Shown in pieces: positions 54,841 to 64,000 of a stretch of 64,000 bases of DNA. Location of the stretch: assembly GCA_019400425.1 (NCBI GenBank), contig JAFREE010000049.1, positions 1-64,000 on the forward strand. Reading direction: 5' to 3'. Every line of letters starts with the position of its first letter. Within the stretch, counting starts at the first letter, position 1. The stretch is from Hymenochaete sp. R1 (lineage: Eukaryota > Basidiomycota > Agaricomycetes > Hymenochaetales > Hymenochaetaceae). The notes beneath the pieces are model-generated. The model was given only the letters and a program-made list of their open reading frames with translations, was not told the origin of the DNA and did not search any database. A program made the translations under genes and the position numbers.

Positions 54841-56340
54841 ATGACGCCTTCCAGTCTCGCTGCACTCTTTTGCCCAGATGTCATCCTCAATGTGGTCGCC
54901 ATGTCCATGGATGAACCCGTATCTATTCCTATATGCAGACATCCGCCATTCAACGTTTCGCAGACGTGCAGAGCGTGGAGAAATCTTGCACTCAGTCGCG
55001 GGAGTTTCTGGAGCCATATTCATGTCGTACTTGATCTCGGGCAATGGAGGTACGCGGACTGGTGGTATATCCTGCATCTGTGGTTGGATAGGTCGAAGGA
55101 ATGCGCATTGAATATCGATATCAGCTGCCATATCGACGTCCTGGACGTCGATGTGCCCGTTAACTTATATTCTCACCCAACGAAGACGGGCCGTGTTATC
55201 ATCCGCTACTTTTTTGAGCGCGTCATTCGTCTTTTCTCGAGGCATTCGTCGAGATGGGAGTCAGTTTCTCTATCTTTATTTTCGATGGAATTAGGGCAGT
55301 ACACCTCATTCAACATCGATCTCAGGAACGTATCACGCTTGAAACACCTCAAATTGCATATACCGGTTCCTCGGCGACGATCATTTGCATCCACAGAATG
55401 GCACTCCCGACCCTTGGTTTTCCTGGATTCGCCAATGTTCAACCTAACAAGTCTTGATGTCGACCTCCCCGAACCGCTTCTCCAAGCCAGGTGCTGGCTG
55501 TTAGCAATTCTGCACCAAACTCCGAACCTTGAAAGCCTAAAGGCGTCCTTTCGTGGACTTCATTACGGAATAGGGCTGTCTAATCGCTCTGATGACAGCC
55601 AAGTCAGCCTTTATCGCCTGAAACGAGTCACTATCGTTACTTCATCGGAGGGTTTCGCGAGATTCCTACTCTATCTTAACATGCCCTCTTTGGCCACCTT
55701 AATGTTTTCGAACGCCTCCTTTTACGTAATGAACAAGATTTTCAAGGAAAGCGACCTCGGATTACAGATGACAGCGTTTTGCTTCCACTATTTGCGACAT
55801 TTACGCAGTCCCCAGGGACTCGCGGAATCGGTTGGTTCTTTGTTAAAGTATTTACCATCGCTCAGCTACATCGAACTCGGGAATGGGCAAGAACTCATGC
55901 CGCAAACGTCCCTATGGGAATGCCTCGAAATTCCCACATTGTACTTCGCAGAAGATTCTTCTCCACACCCAAACTTTCTATGCCCTTGCCTCGAAACATT
56001 GTATTTGGGGAACTCGGCTATTCCCAGTGATACCACCGCAGAAGGATTCGAGCTCGTACCTGCCAGTGTGAATAAGGCTTTCAAGAAGATGCTGAAATCT
56101 CGGAAACGATCAGGATCGTTCAAAGTGACTTCGAGCTTAGCCGACAATCGACACCCGCAGAGCTACAGCCACAGTCTTAGCACTCATCCAGACCGCTCTT
56201 TGATGCCGTCAAGCGAAGTGAAGTCAGTCGCGTTGTTTACCAGTCAGCTTCCTTTGGACCGCCAAGTTTCCCTCGAACTTGAAAAGATGCTGAAAGCGGC
56301 GATAAGTCGCGCCCCAGGGTCGAATGGAACGAATTCTTGA
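54841..56340 (+). CDS. F-box-like protein 8 of the cluster, single exon, 499 aa
   Basis: HPPFN subgroup, a tandem twin of the next gene. I start at the ATG at 54841 (MTPSSLAALFCPDVILNVVA) because the F-box begins there as in the twin. The upstream ATG at 54760 is possible. The F-box covers about residues 5-60: HPPFNVSQTCRAWRNLALSRGSFWSHIH. WLDRSKECALNIDISC is at about residue 82, and HSSRWESVSLSLF at about 130, with FNIDLRNVSRLKHLKL. Blocks shared with the twin include TPNLESLKASFRGL, LYRLKRVTIVTSS, FKESDLGLQMTAFC, HPNFLCPCLETLYLG and KMLKSRKRSGSFKVTS. The C-terminus reads SVALFTSQLPLDRQV. No lesion. Confidence 0.85.
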   Translation: MTPSSLAALFCPDVILNVVAMSMDEPVSIPICRHPPFNVSQTCRAWRNLALSRGSFWSHIHVVLDLGQWRYADWWYILHLWLDRSKECALNIDISCHIDVLDVDVPVNLYSHPTKTGRVIIRYFFERVIRLFSRHSSRWESVSLSLFSMELGQYTSFNIDLRNVSRLKHLKLHIPVPRRRSFASTEWHSRPLVFLDSPMFNLTSLDVDLPEPLLQARCWLLAILHQTPNLESLKASFRGLHYGIGLSNRSDDSQVSLYRLKRVTIVTSSEGFARFLLYLNMPSLATLMFSNASFYVMNKIFKESDLGLQMTAFCFHYLRHLRSPQGLAESVGSLLKYLPSLSYIELGNGQELMPQTSLWECLEIPTLYFAEDSSPHPNFLCPCLETLYLGNSAIPSDTTAEGFELVPASVNKAFKKMLKSRKRSGSFKVTSSLADNRHPQSYSHSLSTHPDRSLMPSSEVKSVALFTSQLPLDRQVSLELEKMLKAAISRAPGSNGTNS

Positions 56341-57244
56341 AGGGAAGGGTAAATATGGTGCCTTATTGGCGTGGAGATTGAGCTGTAAAAGCGTGTCTTC
56401 AGAAATATATGCATGATAATAATGTTACAAACGGAGCACGTAGATTCCGGGTCTCAAGCTGCGATGACTTTGATGGCACCCGTAAAGTTTCAATTTCCGT
56501 TTTCCAAACAAATGCTCCTTCTGCCTCTTGTATCTGCCATGGGAGAGTCATTCACCCTGTTTCCCTTGCTCTCTTTCAAAACTTTATGAGTTCAATTAGT
56601 TGAAATTCTACTCCAATAACTATATTTTTTCGATCCCAGCGCCTTCCCTATTATTTAGGAAAGCCTTCTAAAAATGAACTTATAATGGAATAATTGACAT
56701 CACCTAGTTGAGACACGATGAATTGTACACTATGAATACGTTTATATAAACAGCGTTCTGTCTCTTTATTCAATTGTTCTTTATAGCCCAGGCAAACTCT
56801 CGAGGTGTCGATCGAACCATCCCAGTTTTTGTGAATACTTACGTAATACTTCCGTGCCTCGGTCGGCTAGGCCTCGAAATTCTCAGATTTGGCGGTCTTC
56901 CTTTGCCTTCTTCAGACTCCATCCTAAGCAAGACAATCCTCGCGCAACATGGCATGTCCCAGAACAGCAGCTTATGTTTCTTCTACCCAGGACATAATTC
57001 TATCGGATTGTGTATTACCCGGCGTTAGATGAGCAGGAGGTAGAGGGCACTTGAGCGCAGGCGCAGCAAGCGCTCCTTCAGTGAAGATTCCTATCGCAAA
57101 GCACTACGTCTCTACTCTACTAGTAGTTGACCTTTTAAGTAAATAGCGGTGCGCAATCCCTCTCTTGAGCTGCGGCATCTGACTGCGAGCCAAGATATTC
57201 TCAACCTGACTCCTTTTCGTCCCTATCCCTCACTACAATTCACC
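56341..57244. other. spacer between tandem F-box genes 8 and 9
   Basis: No supported gene. The open frame of gene 9 extends upstream to 57149, but without an ATG. Confidence 0.4.
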
Positions 57245-58762
57245 ATGGCCGACAGAATCGTCTTTGGGACGCCTCACAGGGCACTCTTCTATCCAGGAGT
57301 TCTTCCTATTATAGTCCATATGGCTCTGGGCGAAGCCGTTTCTAGCCCAATACGAAGACATCCACCCTTCAACATATCTCAGACGTGTAGAGCATGGAGA
57401 AATCTAACGTTGGACCACGGTAGCTTCTGGAACCACATTCATGCCATAGTTTCTTCAGGAAGTCCGGGGGAAATGGACTGGAAGTCTATCTTCACTTCTT
57501 GGCTGGAACGGTCAAGGGAATGCGCATTAAAAATCGACATTAGTTTTCGCTTTGACTCGTTGTCAGACGACTTCCTGCCCTCCAACCCAACCGCAGAATA
57601 CGAACACGAAGCCCTTATCGACACTTTTAGGCTGATTTCAAGCCTGTTATCCGACTGTCAGGCCCGGTGGGAATCAGTCGACATTTCAATATCCGCACCC
57701 GAAGTTGCATATCGTCTGCCAATTGCCTTCGACTTCATCAACTTATCCCGCTTGAAATCTATCAGGCTGCACAGAGCGGTACAACGACAATCGATTTCAT
57801 GGAGGAAAGGGGAACACAAAATTCTTGTCGTTCTAGACTGCCCCCCTCTGTCCAACTTGACTCACCTCGATGTAAAGTTTCCTGGGCCAGATACTCAAGC
57901 AACCCAACGCTTGCTCGCAGTTCTGAGCCGGACTCCCAATCTTGAGGATCTCAAAGCGTCGTTCCGTGGACTTCCCTCTGGTTCCGATGCACTTCAGTAT
58001 GCCATTGGAGACCGTGTCGACTTGTATCGCCTGAAACGTGTTACAATTAGTAGCTCATCAGCGACTTTCGCGAAGTTTCTCCTCAGTCTCAACATTTCTT
58101 CGTTGACCACACTTTTGTTCGCGGAGACATCGTTTGAAATTATGGAAGAGCTTTTTCGGGAAAGCGATCTCGGTTTCCAGATGACAGCATTTTGCCACAA
58201 CGATACGCAAACGTCGTACAAGCCTCAGGAACTCGCGGATGCGATTGCTTCGCTGCTGGAAAGCTTGCCCCTTCTCAGCTATGTCGAGCTCGGAAGCGGG
58301 AGGAAACTCATGCGTCAATCGAAACTATGGAAACGTCTTGAAATTCCGGATTTCGAAAGATGGTACATCGCAGAGGACTCAGTGGGGTTTACGCACCCAA
58401 ATTTTTTATGCCCATGCCTCGATATATTGCATTTAGGCGGCCTAGCTATTCCAAGCAGCACCACCATAGAGGGTTTCGAGATCATACAGAGCAACAAAGC
58501 CTTTAAGAAGATGTTGGAGTCTCGCAAACGATACGGGACATTCGAAGTGACATCGACTTTGATCGATAATTATGACCTGCCGCGTTACCATCAGGATATC
58601 AATACGCATCGAGAGATGTTTCTGGCACCTCTGGGCCGTGGAAAATCGATTTCGTTATTTACTAGTCAATTTCCTGTGGGCCGGGAAATAACTGCTGAAA
58701 TTCAAAAGCTGTTGGAAATCGCTGTGGACACGGGGACCAACTTAAAGGGGCCAAAGTCTTGA
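57245..58762 (+). CDS. F-box-like protein 9 of the cluster, single exon, 505 aa
   Basis: Tandem duplicate of F-box gene 8, same strand, about 0.9 kb downstream. It starts at the ATG at 57245 (ACC before it; MADRIVFGTPHRALF). The F-box to about residue 65 reads HRALFYPGVLPIIVHMA, HPPFNISQTCRAWRNLTLDHGSFWNHIH. WLERSRECALKIDISF is at about residue 89, and CQARWESVDISI at about 137. It has TPNLEDLKASFRGL, DLYRLKRVTISSSS, FRESDLGFQMTAFC, HPNFLCPCLDILHLG and KMLESRKRYGTFEVTS. It ends with SISLFTSQFPVGREI and a short tail. Differences from gene 8 are spread along the whole length, so the duplication is not recent. No lesion; target unknown. Confidence 0.86.
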   Translation: MADRIVFGTPHRALFYPGVLPIIVHMALGEAVSSPIRRHPPFNISQTCRAWRNLTLDHGSFWNHIHAIVSSGSPGEMDWKSIFTSWLERSRECALKIDISFRFDSLSDDFLPSNPTAEYEHEALIDTFRLISSLLSDCQARWESVDISISAPEVAYRLPIAFDFINLSRLKSIRLHRAVQRQSISWRKGEHKILVVLDCPPLSNLTHLDVKFPGPDTQATQRLLAVLSRTPNLEDLKASFRGLPSGSDALQYAIGDRVDLYRLKRVTISSSSATFAKFLLSLNISSLTTLLFAETSFEIMEELFRESDLGFQMTAFCHNDTQTSYKPQELADAIASLLESLPLLSYVELGSGRKLMRQSKLWKRLEIPDFERWYIAEDSVGFTHPNFLCPCLDILHLGGLAIPSSTTIEGFEIIQSNKAFKKMLESRKRYGTFEVTSTLIDNYDLPRYHQDINTHREMFLAPLGRGKSISLFTSQFPVGREITAEIQKLLEIAVDTGTNLKGPKS

Positions 58763-59374
58763 AGGAGTGAAGACACTGCCGAATTACCTTTCGAACCCTC
58801 AAGGAATATCGTCATTTTGAATAGATACGTCTATTGGCAATTTTTTGTAGAAATTGTGTCTTAGTAACTGTACGGATTCTGGCGGGCAGAAGCCACAATA
58901 CTCGACGAGCCTGCATTCCTCAATTCATTGATCCCCTACCTATGAATCAGTATGTTAAGTATGAATTCAAATTGTTTGAACCGATGGCCGGTGTTTGCTG
59001 ATGAAGCTTGTGTAATTTCACATGGGAAAACACGGTCTCGTGATATTTCTATATGTGGCAGTGATTGATGGCTTATCAACTCATGACCGACACGGACCTT
59101 TTACGCTTTATCGTTCTCAATATTTAAGCCCTTGTCTCTCGACTCTCACCTTTCGCCTTCATTAACATTCTCTTGTATGCGCCTACACTCTCGTAGCTTG
59201 TCAGTGAACGTTGGGAGGTCCCGTTTAAAAAAGAAAGGAATAAAGTTACCACGACGCGTCAATGACTAGCCCTAGTTCAGTCTTCGGTGAGAACCAGTTC
59301 AGTACCTATTCATACACGTCTTGGGATGCTAATCCTAGCAATGACCCATCTACTTGGATCTAGCTTCTCGAAAG
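58763..59374. other. spacer upstream of F-box gene 10
   Basis: No gene recognised. A TATTTAAG sequence near 59120 is a possible TATA-like element, but it lies 250 bp from the start codon. Confidence 0.35.
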
Positions 59375-60940
59375 ATGCCTCACAGGGCTCTCTTTATTCC
59401 AGATATTGCTCTGCATATTTTCTCTGCCGCCATCGAGGCGGACAGCTTGCCAACACGTCAGTCACCGTGGACTGTTTCCCGGACCTGTTCATCATGGAGA
59501 ACCATTGCTTTGAACTCCGGCTCCCTCTGGGGACATATCAACGTCAAAGTAAGCCCTGGAGAATGGAGAAATCGGGAAATCGACTGGATATCAACGTTCA
59601 AGCTCTGGCTCGAGCGATCGAAAGAAAGTGCGCTCCACATCGACATTTCTTTCCTCGTCGACGTCGACGAGGAGATGTGGTCACGAATTAGTCGACTCTA
59701 CCTCCAATCTGGTACGGGAGATTTTTACTCGATGTTTCAGGATATACTCTCGCTTTTCGCAAAGCATCAGAGTCGTTGGCGATCAGCGTCCTTCGTTGCT
59801 CCGTTTCGACCGCGTTATAATTATTCCATCAAGCTTCATGATGTGGAAAAGCTGCGACATTTTCGACTTGGTTTAGAGCTGGTGGACGCCTTCTCTCACC
59901 AAACTCAGACTATTGTAGGACCAGAAATGCCTAGTGAAGCAGTCGTTTTCTTGGATCAGGCAGGTCGAGGCCGTAGCGTTGGAGGGCCTTTGACTCCTCC
60001 AGTTCTAAATGGTTTGCGTTCTCTTGACCTACGCTTCTCAATATCGAACATCCTCAGTAGAGAAAGCCTTCTCTCCGTCCTACGTTGTGTTCCAGAATTG
60101 GAGGAACTTGTTGTTCATCTTGATGCTCCAGATCGCTTTCTCCCTTCCTCTCTTTCCGACACAACGACCGAGGTCTCACTTCTTCATTTGAAGCGAATGT
60201 CTATTCATAGCGTTTCACCAGCATTCACATCATTCCTCTATTACGTCTCTGCGCCTAAACTCACCGACTTCGGCGTCGCCGCGGAATCGAATGTACTACG
60301 GGCTGCCAGAAACTTCCTCGTCTCCTCTGGAAATCACTACGGCATCGAAACGTTTCATATTGTGTCGCCTCATGTGCAGACAGCGGAGGTAGCTGAAGAG
60401 ATAGGACTTATATTAGATCTTCTTCCAGGACTTCAGCATCTTCATTTTTCCGTTGGGGACGAGATCATTTGTCAGGAAAATCTTTGGGGTCGACTCGCGA
60501 TCCCGGGATCAAACGTTGGATCTACGGGCGCTTCATCCATCTCGAGCCTTTCCCCTCGCCTGAAACTCCTGACTGTAGACCTGAGGAACAACTACAGCAC
60601 GGAATACAAGCAAACTTTGGGAGATATGATGAGGTCCCGCTTCCGACGAGGAGACTTCAAGGTCGTCATGAACCTCTTCATTATAAATCCGTCGACCCGT
60701 AGGCGTTTCAATGACGAAGACCGTAGTAGCGCCGGGGAAGGCGCAGAAGCGTTGCTCACGGAGTTATTGATATCAGCTCAGCAGCAGAAGCGGGGGGAAG
60801 AGACGCTTATCGAGAAGGCAGAGCTGGAGAACGTGAGCATTCATGAAGGGCCGCTGGCTTTCAAGGCTCCTTTACCTCGTGTAGGAATATCACATATTCG
60901 AGGGTTCATGTGGGAGAAGCGGATCACTCTTGTCTCGTAA
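59375..60940 (+). CDS. F-box-like protein 10 of the cluster, single exon, 521 aa
   Basis: APWN-like subgroup (SPWTVSRTC). The first in-frame ATG, 59375, gives MPHRALFIPDIALHIFSAA, beginning directly at the F-box, followed by SRTCSSWRTIALNSGSLWGHI. WLERSKESALHIDISF is at about residue 80, and HQSRWRSASFVAPFRP at about 130 with IKLHDVEKLRHFRL. Later are LNG-LRSLDLRFS (here NGLRSLDLRFSI), VPELEELVVHL, DMMRSRFRRGDFKVVM and the C-terminal block ENVSIHEGPL with EKRITLVS. Compared with gene 2, the order and spacing of blocks are the same. Single exon, no lesion. It marks the right end of the F-box cluster in this window. Confidence 0.85.
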   Translation: MPHRALFIPDIALHIFSAAIEADSLPTRQSPWTVSRTCSSWRTIALNSGSLWGHINVKVSPGEWRNREIDWISTFKLWLERSKESALHIDISFLVDVDEEMWSRISRLYLQSGTGDFYSMFQDILSLFAKHQSRWRSASFVAPFRPRYNYSIKLHDVEKLRHFRLGLELVDAFSHQTQTIVGPEMPSEAVVFLDQAGRGRSVGGPLTPPVLNGLRSLDLRFSISNILSRESLLSVLRCVPELEELVVHLDAPDRFLPSSLSDTTTEVSLLHLKRMSIHSVSPAFTSFLYYVSAPKLTDFGVAAESNVLRAARNFLVSSGNHYGIETFHIVSPHVQTAEVAEEIGLILDLLPGLQHLHFSVGDEIICQENLWGRLAIPGSNVGSTGASSISSLSPRLKLLTVDLRNNYSTEYKQTLGDMMRSRFRRGDFKVVMNLFIINPSTRRRFNDEDRSSAGEGAEALLTELLISAQQQKRGEETLIEKAELENVSIHEGPLAFKAPLPRVGISHIRGFMWEKRITLVS

Positions 60941-61384
60941 ATGTCTCGGTGTCCAGATAGCTTTGCGGCACTCAAATTGAATATCAGATGTATTTTTAAA
61001 CATTCCCTTGAGAGATTGTACGTCGAGGTCGTCGTAGGGCGTGAAAAGATCACAGTTTCGGATCAAGGCTGATGCATCACTCAAATGCACGTTCAGCTTC
61101 ATCAAACGATTCTTGGGTTTCATTTCCAAGGGGAAATTATTAAATTTGATCAATAGTAATACTGTTACTACCTGTGTCTACGCTACAGACATCATTGCAT
61201 GTCGAAAATCGTGGCCGAAAATGACTTAAAAATAAATAAGGTTACATCCTGGGGTAAATTGCAAATAGATACTATGCTGCGTCAAAAAAGAAGAAATCGT
61301 AAACTGCGAAGTGGAATAAATAGATAAACTGTACATAGTAACGCCTTCCTGATCACCAAATGGTGAAGAATGAGAGCGAATGGG
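60941..61384. other. shared 3' region between convergent genes
   Basis: AT-rich sequence between the stop codons of F-box gene 10 (+) and the membrane-protein gene (-). Confidence 0.45.
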
Positions 61385-62611
61385 TTATGAGCCGACAGGA
61401 ATTTTTTTGTCTGTCGGTAAGGTACTTTTTCGTTTGCATGCCCGCTGTGTCCCCAGAATCAAATTCTCCCGATAGAACATGAACGCAGACGTCACCGCAC
61501 CTGGGCCGAGCAGAACAGCGCCAACGCCGAACATAGTGAAGAGGCGCAGCGCAGTCCTAGCAGAGTTCGATAATGATGAAGATGATGGCGCTGTGTTCAA
61601 GGCCGCTGCCTTTTGACGGAGGACATAGTCCCAAATGAGGGCCGTCCACATCGCACCAAAGACGACGATGACGTCGTACTGCACAAAATGGATGACTCCC
61701 GTTACGGCTGTGGTCTCGGAAGGCGTGGGGACATCGATTCCCGTCGCGGGTGCGAAGAACGTGTACATGCTATGGGCAAGGCCGAGGAACTTGTTCGCCA
61801 TCATTTCACGCGTCGGTATCGAAAACGACGCCTGTGAAAGGAAAGGGATGATGACGAGGTGGACGTGAGCCAGGAAGGCCGAGACGAAACCCGAAGCATA
61901 CAGTAATTGCAACGGGAAGTATCCAGTATGATGAGTCAAGTGTCGATGCGCCTTCTTGGATGAAAAGTGCTGTCGGAGGAAAAGATAGGCCGATTGTGCA
62001 ACGGACATGAGGATCGGGAACGCAACCCAGATTGGCGTGTGCGTGAGCGCCGGCTGTCCAGGGATGAGCATTATAAGTGCCGGTAGCGTATGTCCGATCC
62101 ACCAGCCGGCCAATACACTTTCGGCCTTCGTCTTTTCAACGCCAGCGCTTTCCGCTCGAGAGCGCGAGTGCATGAAAGCAAGGAGCCAAAGCGGCAAGAT
62201 CCAGCCTCCGCTCAGTCGTTGATACAGGATACCCCAGATCATGGGGTGTGATAGCAATCTGAGGGCAAAATCCTGTTTTCCTTTGGCTGCAGTCCGTTCG
62301 GCTTCAATGAGGGGCAGCTGAATCGCGCATCCGAAGGACCAGACGAAGTGGACGACCGTCGGGTATGCAACGGAGGACGTGTCACCGAATGCCGAAACGA
62401 AGAACGAGATGAGCGGGGTGAGGATTTTGTCAAGGACGGGTACCATGCCTCCTGTCGGGCTGAGGGGGACGAGGGACGCCTTGTGGACCTCGAGGAAACG
62501 GTCGGGAGCTCCGGACTTGTACATTTGGTACACGATGAAATAAAAGCCGCATGCTGAGAAAAAGATGAAGACAGGGAGCGTATGCCTGAGTTCAGGAAGA
62601 GTCGCCGGCAT
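61385..62611 (-). CDS. polytopic membrane protein of unknown function, single exon, 408 aa
   Basis: I do not recognise the family by name. The protein has about seven to nine hydrophobic segments, for example LPVFIFFSACGFYFIVY near the start, WGILYQRLSGGWILPLWLL, PIWVAFPILMSVAQSAYLF, HVHLVIIPFL, VIHFVQYDVIVVFGAMW and LFTMFGVGAVLLGPGAV. A His-rich loop (KKAHRHLTHHTGYF) and a loop with PLSPTGGMVPVLDK lie between helices, and the C-terminus is basic. The open frame extends to an ATG at 62698. I prefer 62611 (MPATLPELRHTL) because the decayed copy at 5090 starts its similarity at exactly this codon. No intron or lesion. It could be a transporter-like or enzyme-like integral membrane protein; nothing decides. 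Confidence 0.75.
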   Translation of the reverse strand: MPATLPELRHTLPVFIFFSACGFYFIVYQMYKSGAPDRFLEVHKASLVPLSPTGGMVPVLDKILTPLISFFVSAFGDTSSVAYPTVVHFVWSFGCAIQLPLIEAERTAAKGKQDFALRLLSHPMIWGILYQRLSGGWILPLWLLAFMHSRSRAESAGVEKTKAESVLAGWWIGHTLPALIMLIPGQPALTHTPIWVAFPILMSVAQSAYLFLRQHFSSKKAHRHLTHHTGYFPLQLLYASGFVSAFLAHVHLVIIPFLSQASFSIPTREMMANKFLGLAHSMYTFFAPATGIDVPTPSETTAVTGVIHFVQYDVIVVFGAMWTALIWDYVLRQKAAALNTAPSSSSLSNSARTALRLFTMFGVGAVLLGPGAVTSAFMFYRENLILGTQRACKRKSTLPTDKKIPVGS

Positions 62612-64000
62612 CCTGAAGGCGGGGGGAGGGAGAGAAGGTAAAGAAGGTGAGATGAGAGTACGAAGTGAGCTTCTGCACACATCTTTATTTATACACATAC
62701 ATCCACCGCCTCAGAGGAGTCAGGTCCCCCCGGTTCCGGCAATCCCACCACCGTTATGATCAAATGCCATAACAAAATTTAGGTCTAAAGCGTCGAAAAT
62801 TCCCAAAACAGTACAGAACTTCTTCAAGTAAAAAAGATCCCGGCCTAATCAAAGATAAGGATAAGGATCAGATAGAAGGTGAAACGGAACGCAGCCGGGG
62901 ATCATTCTGCACCGACCTTTTCATCAGTTCCGCGTTGATTCCGCTTTTGATTGTAGCAGAGAGAGTACACGGTCGAAGCCAACCTGCTGGATTTTTGGAC
63001 TACCATCTTCCATGCCGTCCCGTCTCTATGGGAAGGCAAAAGAGAGGTAGATCCGAGGGTCATTGTGGTACACGGATGGCGATGACAAGGTATCCGGGCC
63101 GAGGTGAAACGCACCGTATCTAAGCGACGCTGTAAGAGTACCAGCGCTTAGGCCTAGAGATCCCTCCTACCCATGAAACCGAAATTTGCGGCTTCATGCA
63201 ATCAAGCACTCATTCACTCACTTACTCAATACAGATCTTTTTCCTTGTAAGAGGGGAGGACAGCGAAGAATGCAGGATCCCTGACCCATCATGCCTCACG
63301 AAACGCGACGATGGCCGCTCGCGTTGGCTGTGAATTTGCTAGCTCCAATTGATTCCGTGAAAATGTTGTTCAGACACCCGTGCGAGGATGAATTCATCGC
63401 ACAATATAGTTGAGCGCGCCCACACCAATTTTCATTCCCCGGCAAATCTCTCCTGAAGTTTGCATAGCCAGACCGGAACAATTCGCATTATGCCCGTATT
63501 TGGAACAAGGTAAAGCATGGCAGGTCCTTGAGTTTTGATGGTGGCGCGCCACGCGGAAGGGCACAGGGAATGCGTCCAAGCTCTTTGACCCGCTAAATCA
63601 GCGTCTCCGATATGCTCTTCGTGCTCTTCGGCCAAAGTAGGCAACGGTCAATGTAAAGAGGTTCCAACAGCGATGCCGCACCCCTGCAATCGAAGGAATA
63701 CATATCGAAACGTTTGCATCGGGGAAGCCACCTTCCCGCAGAATAGATTCTTGGCCCGCAGGAAACCGGCGTATTGAGCAATCGGTGAGCAGCTTGCAAG
63801 GATAGGTAAAGCTTAAGGGGTGCGTAATGTAGTGCCACAAACCAAAATAGGGTCCATTTTGCCGGGACAACACAGAATTCTTGGTTTGTTACAGCTCATT
63901 GCCAAGAGACGGCACTTGAAGGTGTTACCTACACTGCAAGATTGAAAGCGTCGTTGTAAGCCATCTGTACATGTCTGATGAAGTTCGTAGCGGTCAAAGA
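62612..64000. other. 1.4 kb without a recognised gene
   Basis: Contains the 5' region of the membrane-protein gene. Short minus-strand frames near 63.4-63.9 kb overlap each other in different frames and show no family motif. Confidence 0.4.

Noticed and set aside
57149..57244. N-terminal extension of F-box gene 9
   Set aside because: The extension has no ATG; the first Met codon is 57245 and has a good start context.
61385..62698. Longer 437-codon start for the membrane-protein gene
   Set aside because: The decayed copy at 5090 begins its similarity at the ATG at 62611, and the extra 29 residues are low-complexity leader-like sequence.

Overview
The window looks like nuclear DNA of an agaricomycete-type basidiomycete fungus. 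The recognisable genes are cut by many 40-75 nt GT-AG introns. Several families typical of, or best known from, mushroom-forming fungi are present: aryl-alcohol dehydrogenase, a P450, two DUF6533 seven-helix-type membrane proteins and a large F-box-like family. Core eukaryotic genes (ferrochelatase, Mediator subunit 31, enoyl-CoA hydratase) lie among them. Exon structures were joined by hand and checked only by frame continuity and fit to known family motifs.

Left part (0.5-13.6 kb): an M43-type secreted metalloprotease (-), an aryl-alcohol dehydrogenase (+), a decayed fragment of a membrane-protein gene whose intact relative is at 61.4-62.6 kb, a nine-exon P450 (-), and a fourteen-exon DUF6533 gene (-). 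An 876-bp element with 62-bp inverted ends and an internal 218-bp tandem repeat follows. Immediately beside it is a broken SRAP/HMCES-type gene carrying two stops and two frameshifts.

Middle part (13.6-28 kb): mostly empty sequence with one possible small spliced gene, then a CaaX-box low-complexity protein gene facing ferrochelatase. Ferrochelatase and MED31 diverge from a 1.1 kb spacer with short direct repeats. A second DUF6533 gene follows, whose exon pattern is nearly identical to the first.

Right part (28-61 kb): ten intact, intronless F-box-like genes plus two decayed C-terminal remnants, in mixed orientation. They are interleaved with a WW-WW-MyTH4-RhoGAP gene, a mitochondrial enoyl-CoA hydratase, a small DUF4536-like gene and a TKL-type kinase. 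A block made of F-box remnant, inverted F-box gene and DUF4536 fragment occurs twice (about 41.7-44.7 and 51.4-54.1 kb), pointing to segmental duplication as one way the cluster grew. A 408-aa polytopic membrane protein gene (-) ends the annotated part.

The F-box family probably supplies alternative SCF substrate receptors, but no substrate can be read from sequence. No CRISPR array, rRNA gene or convincing intact tRNA was seen.
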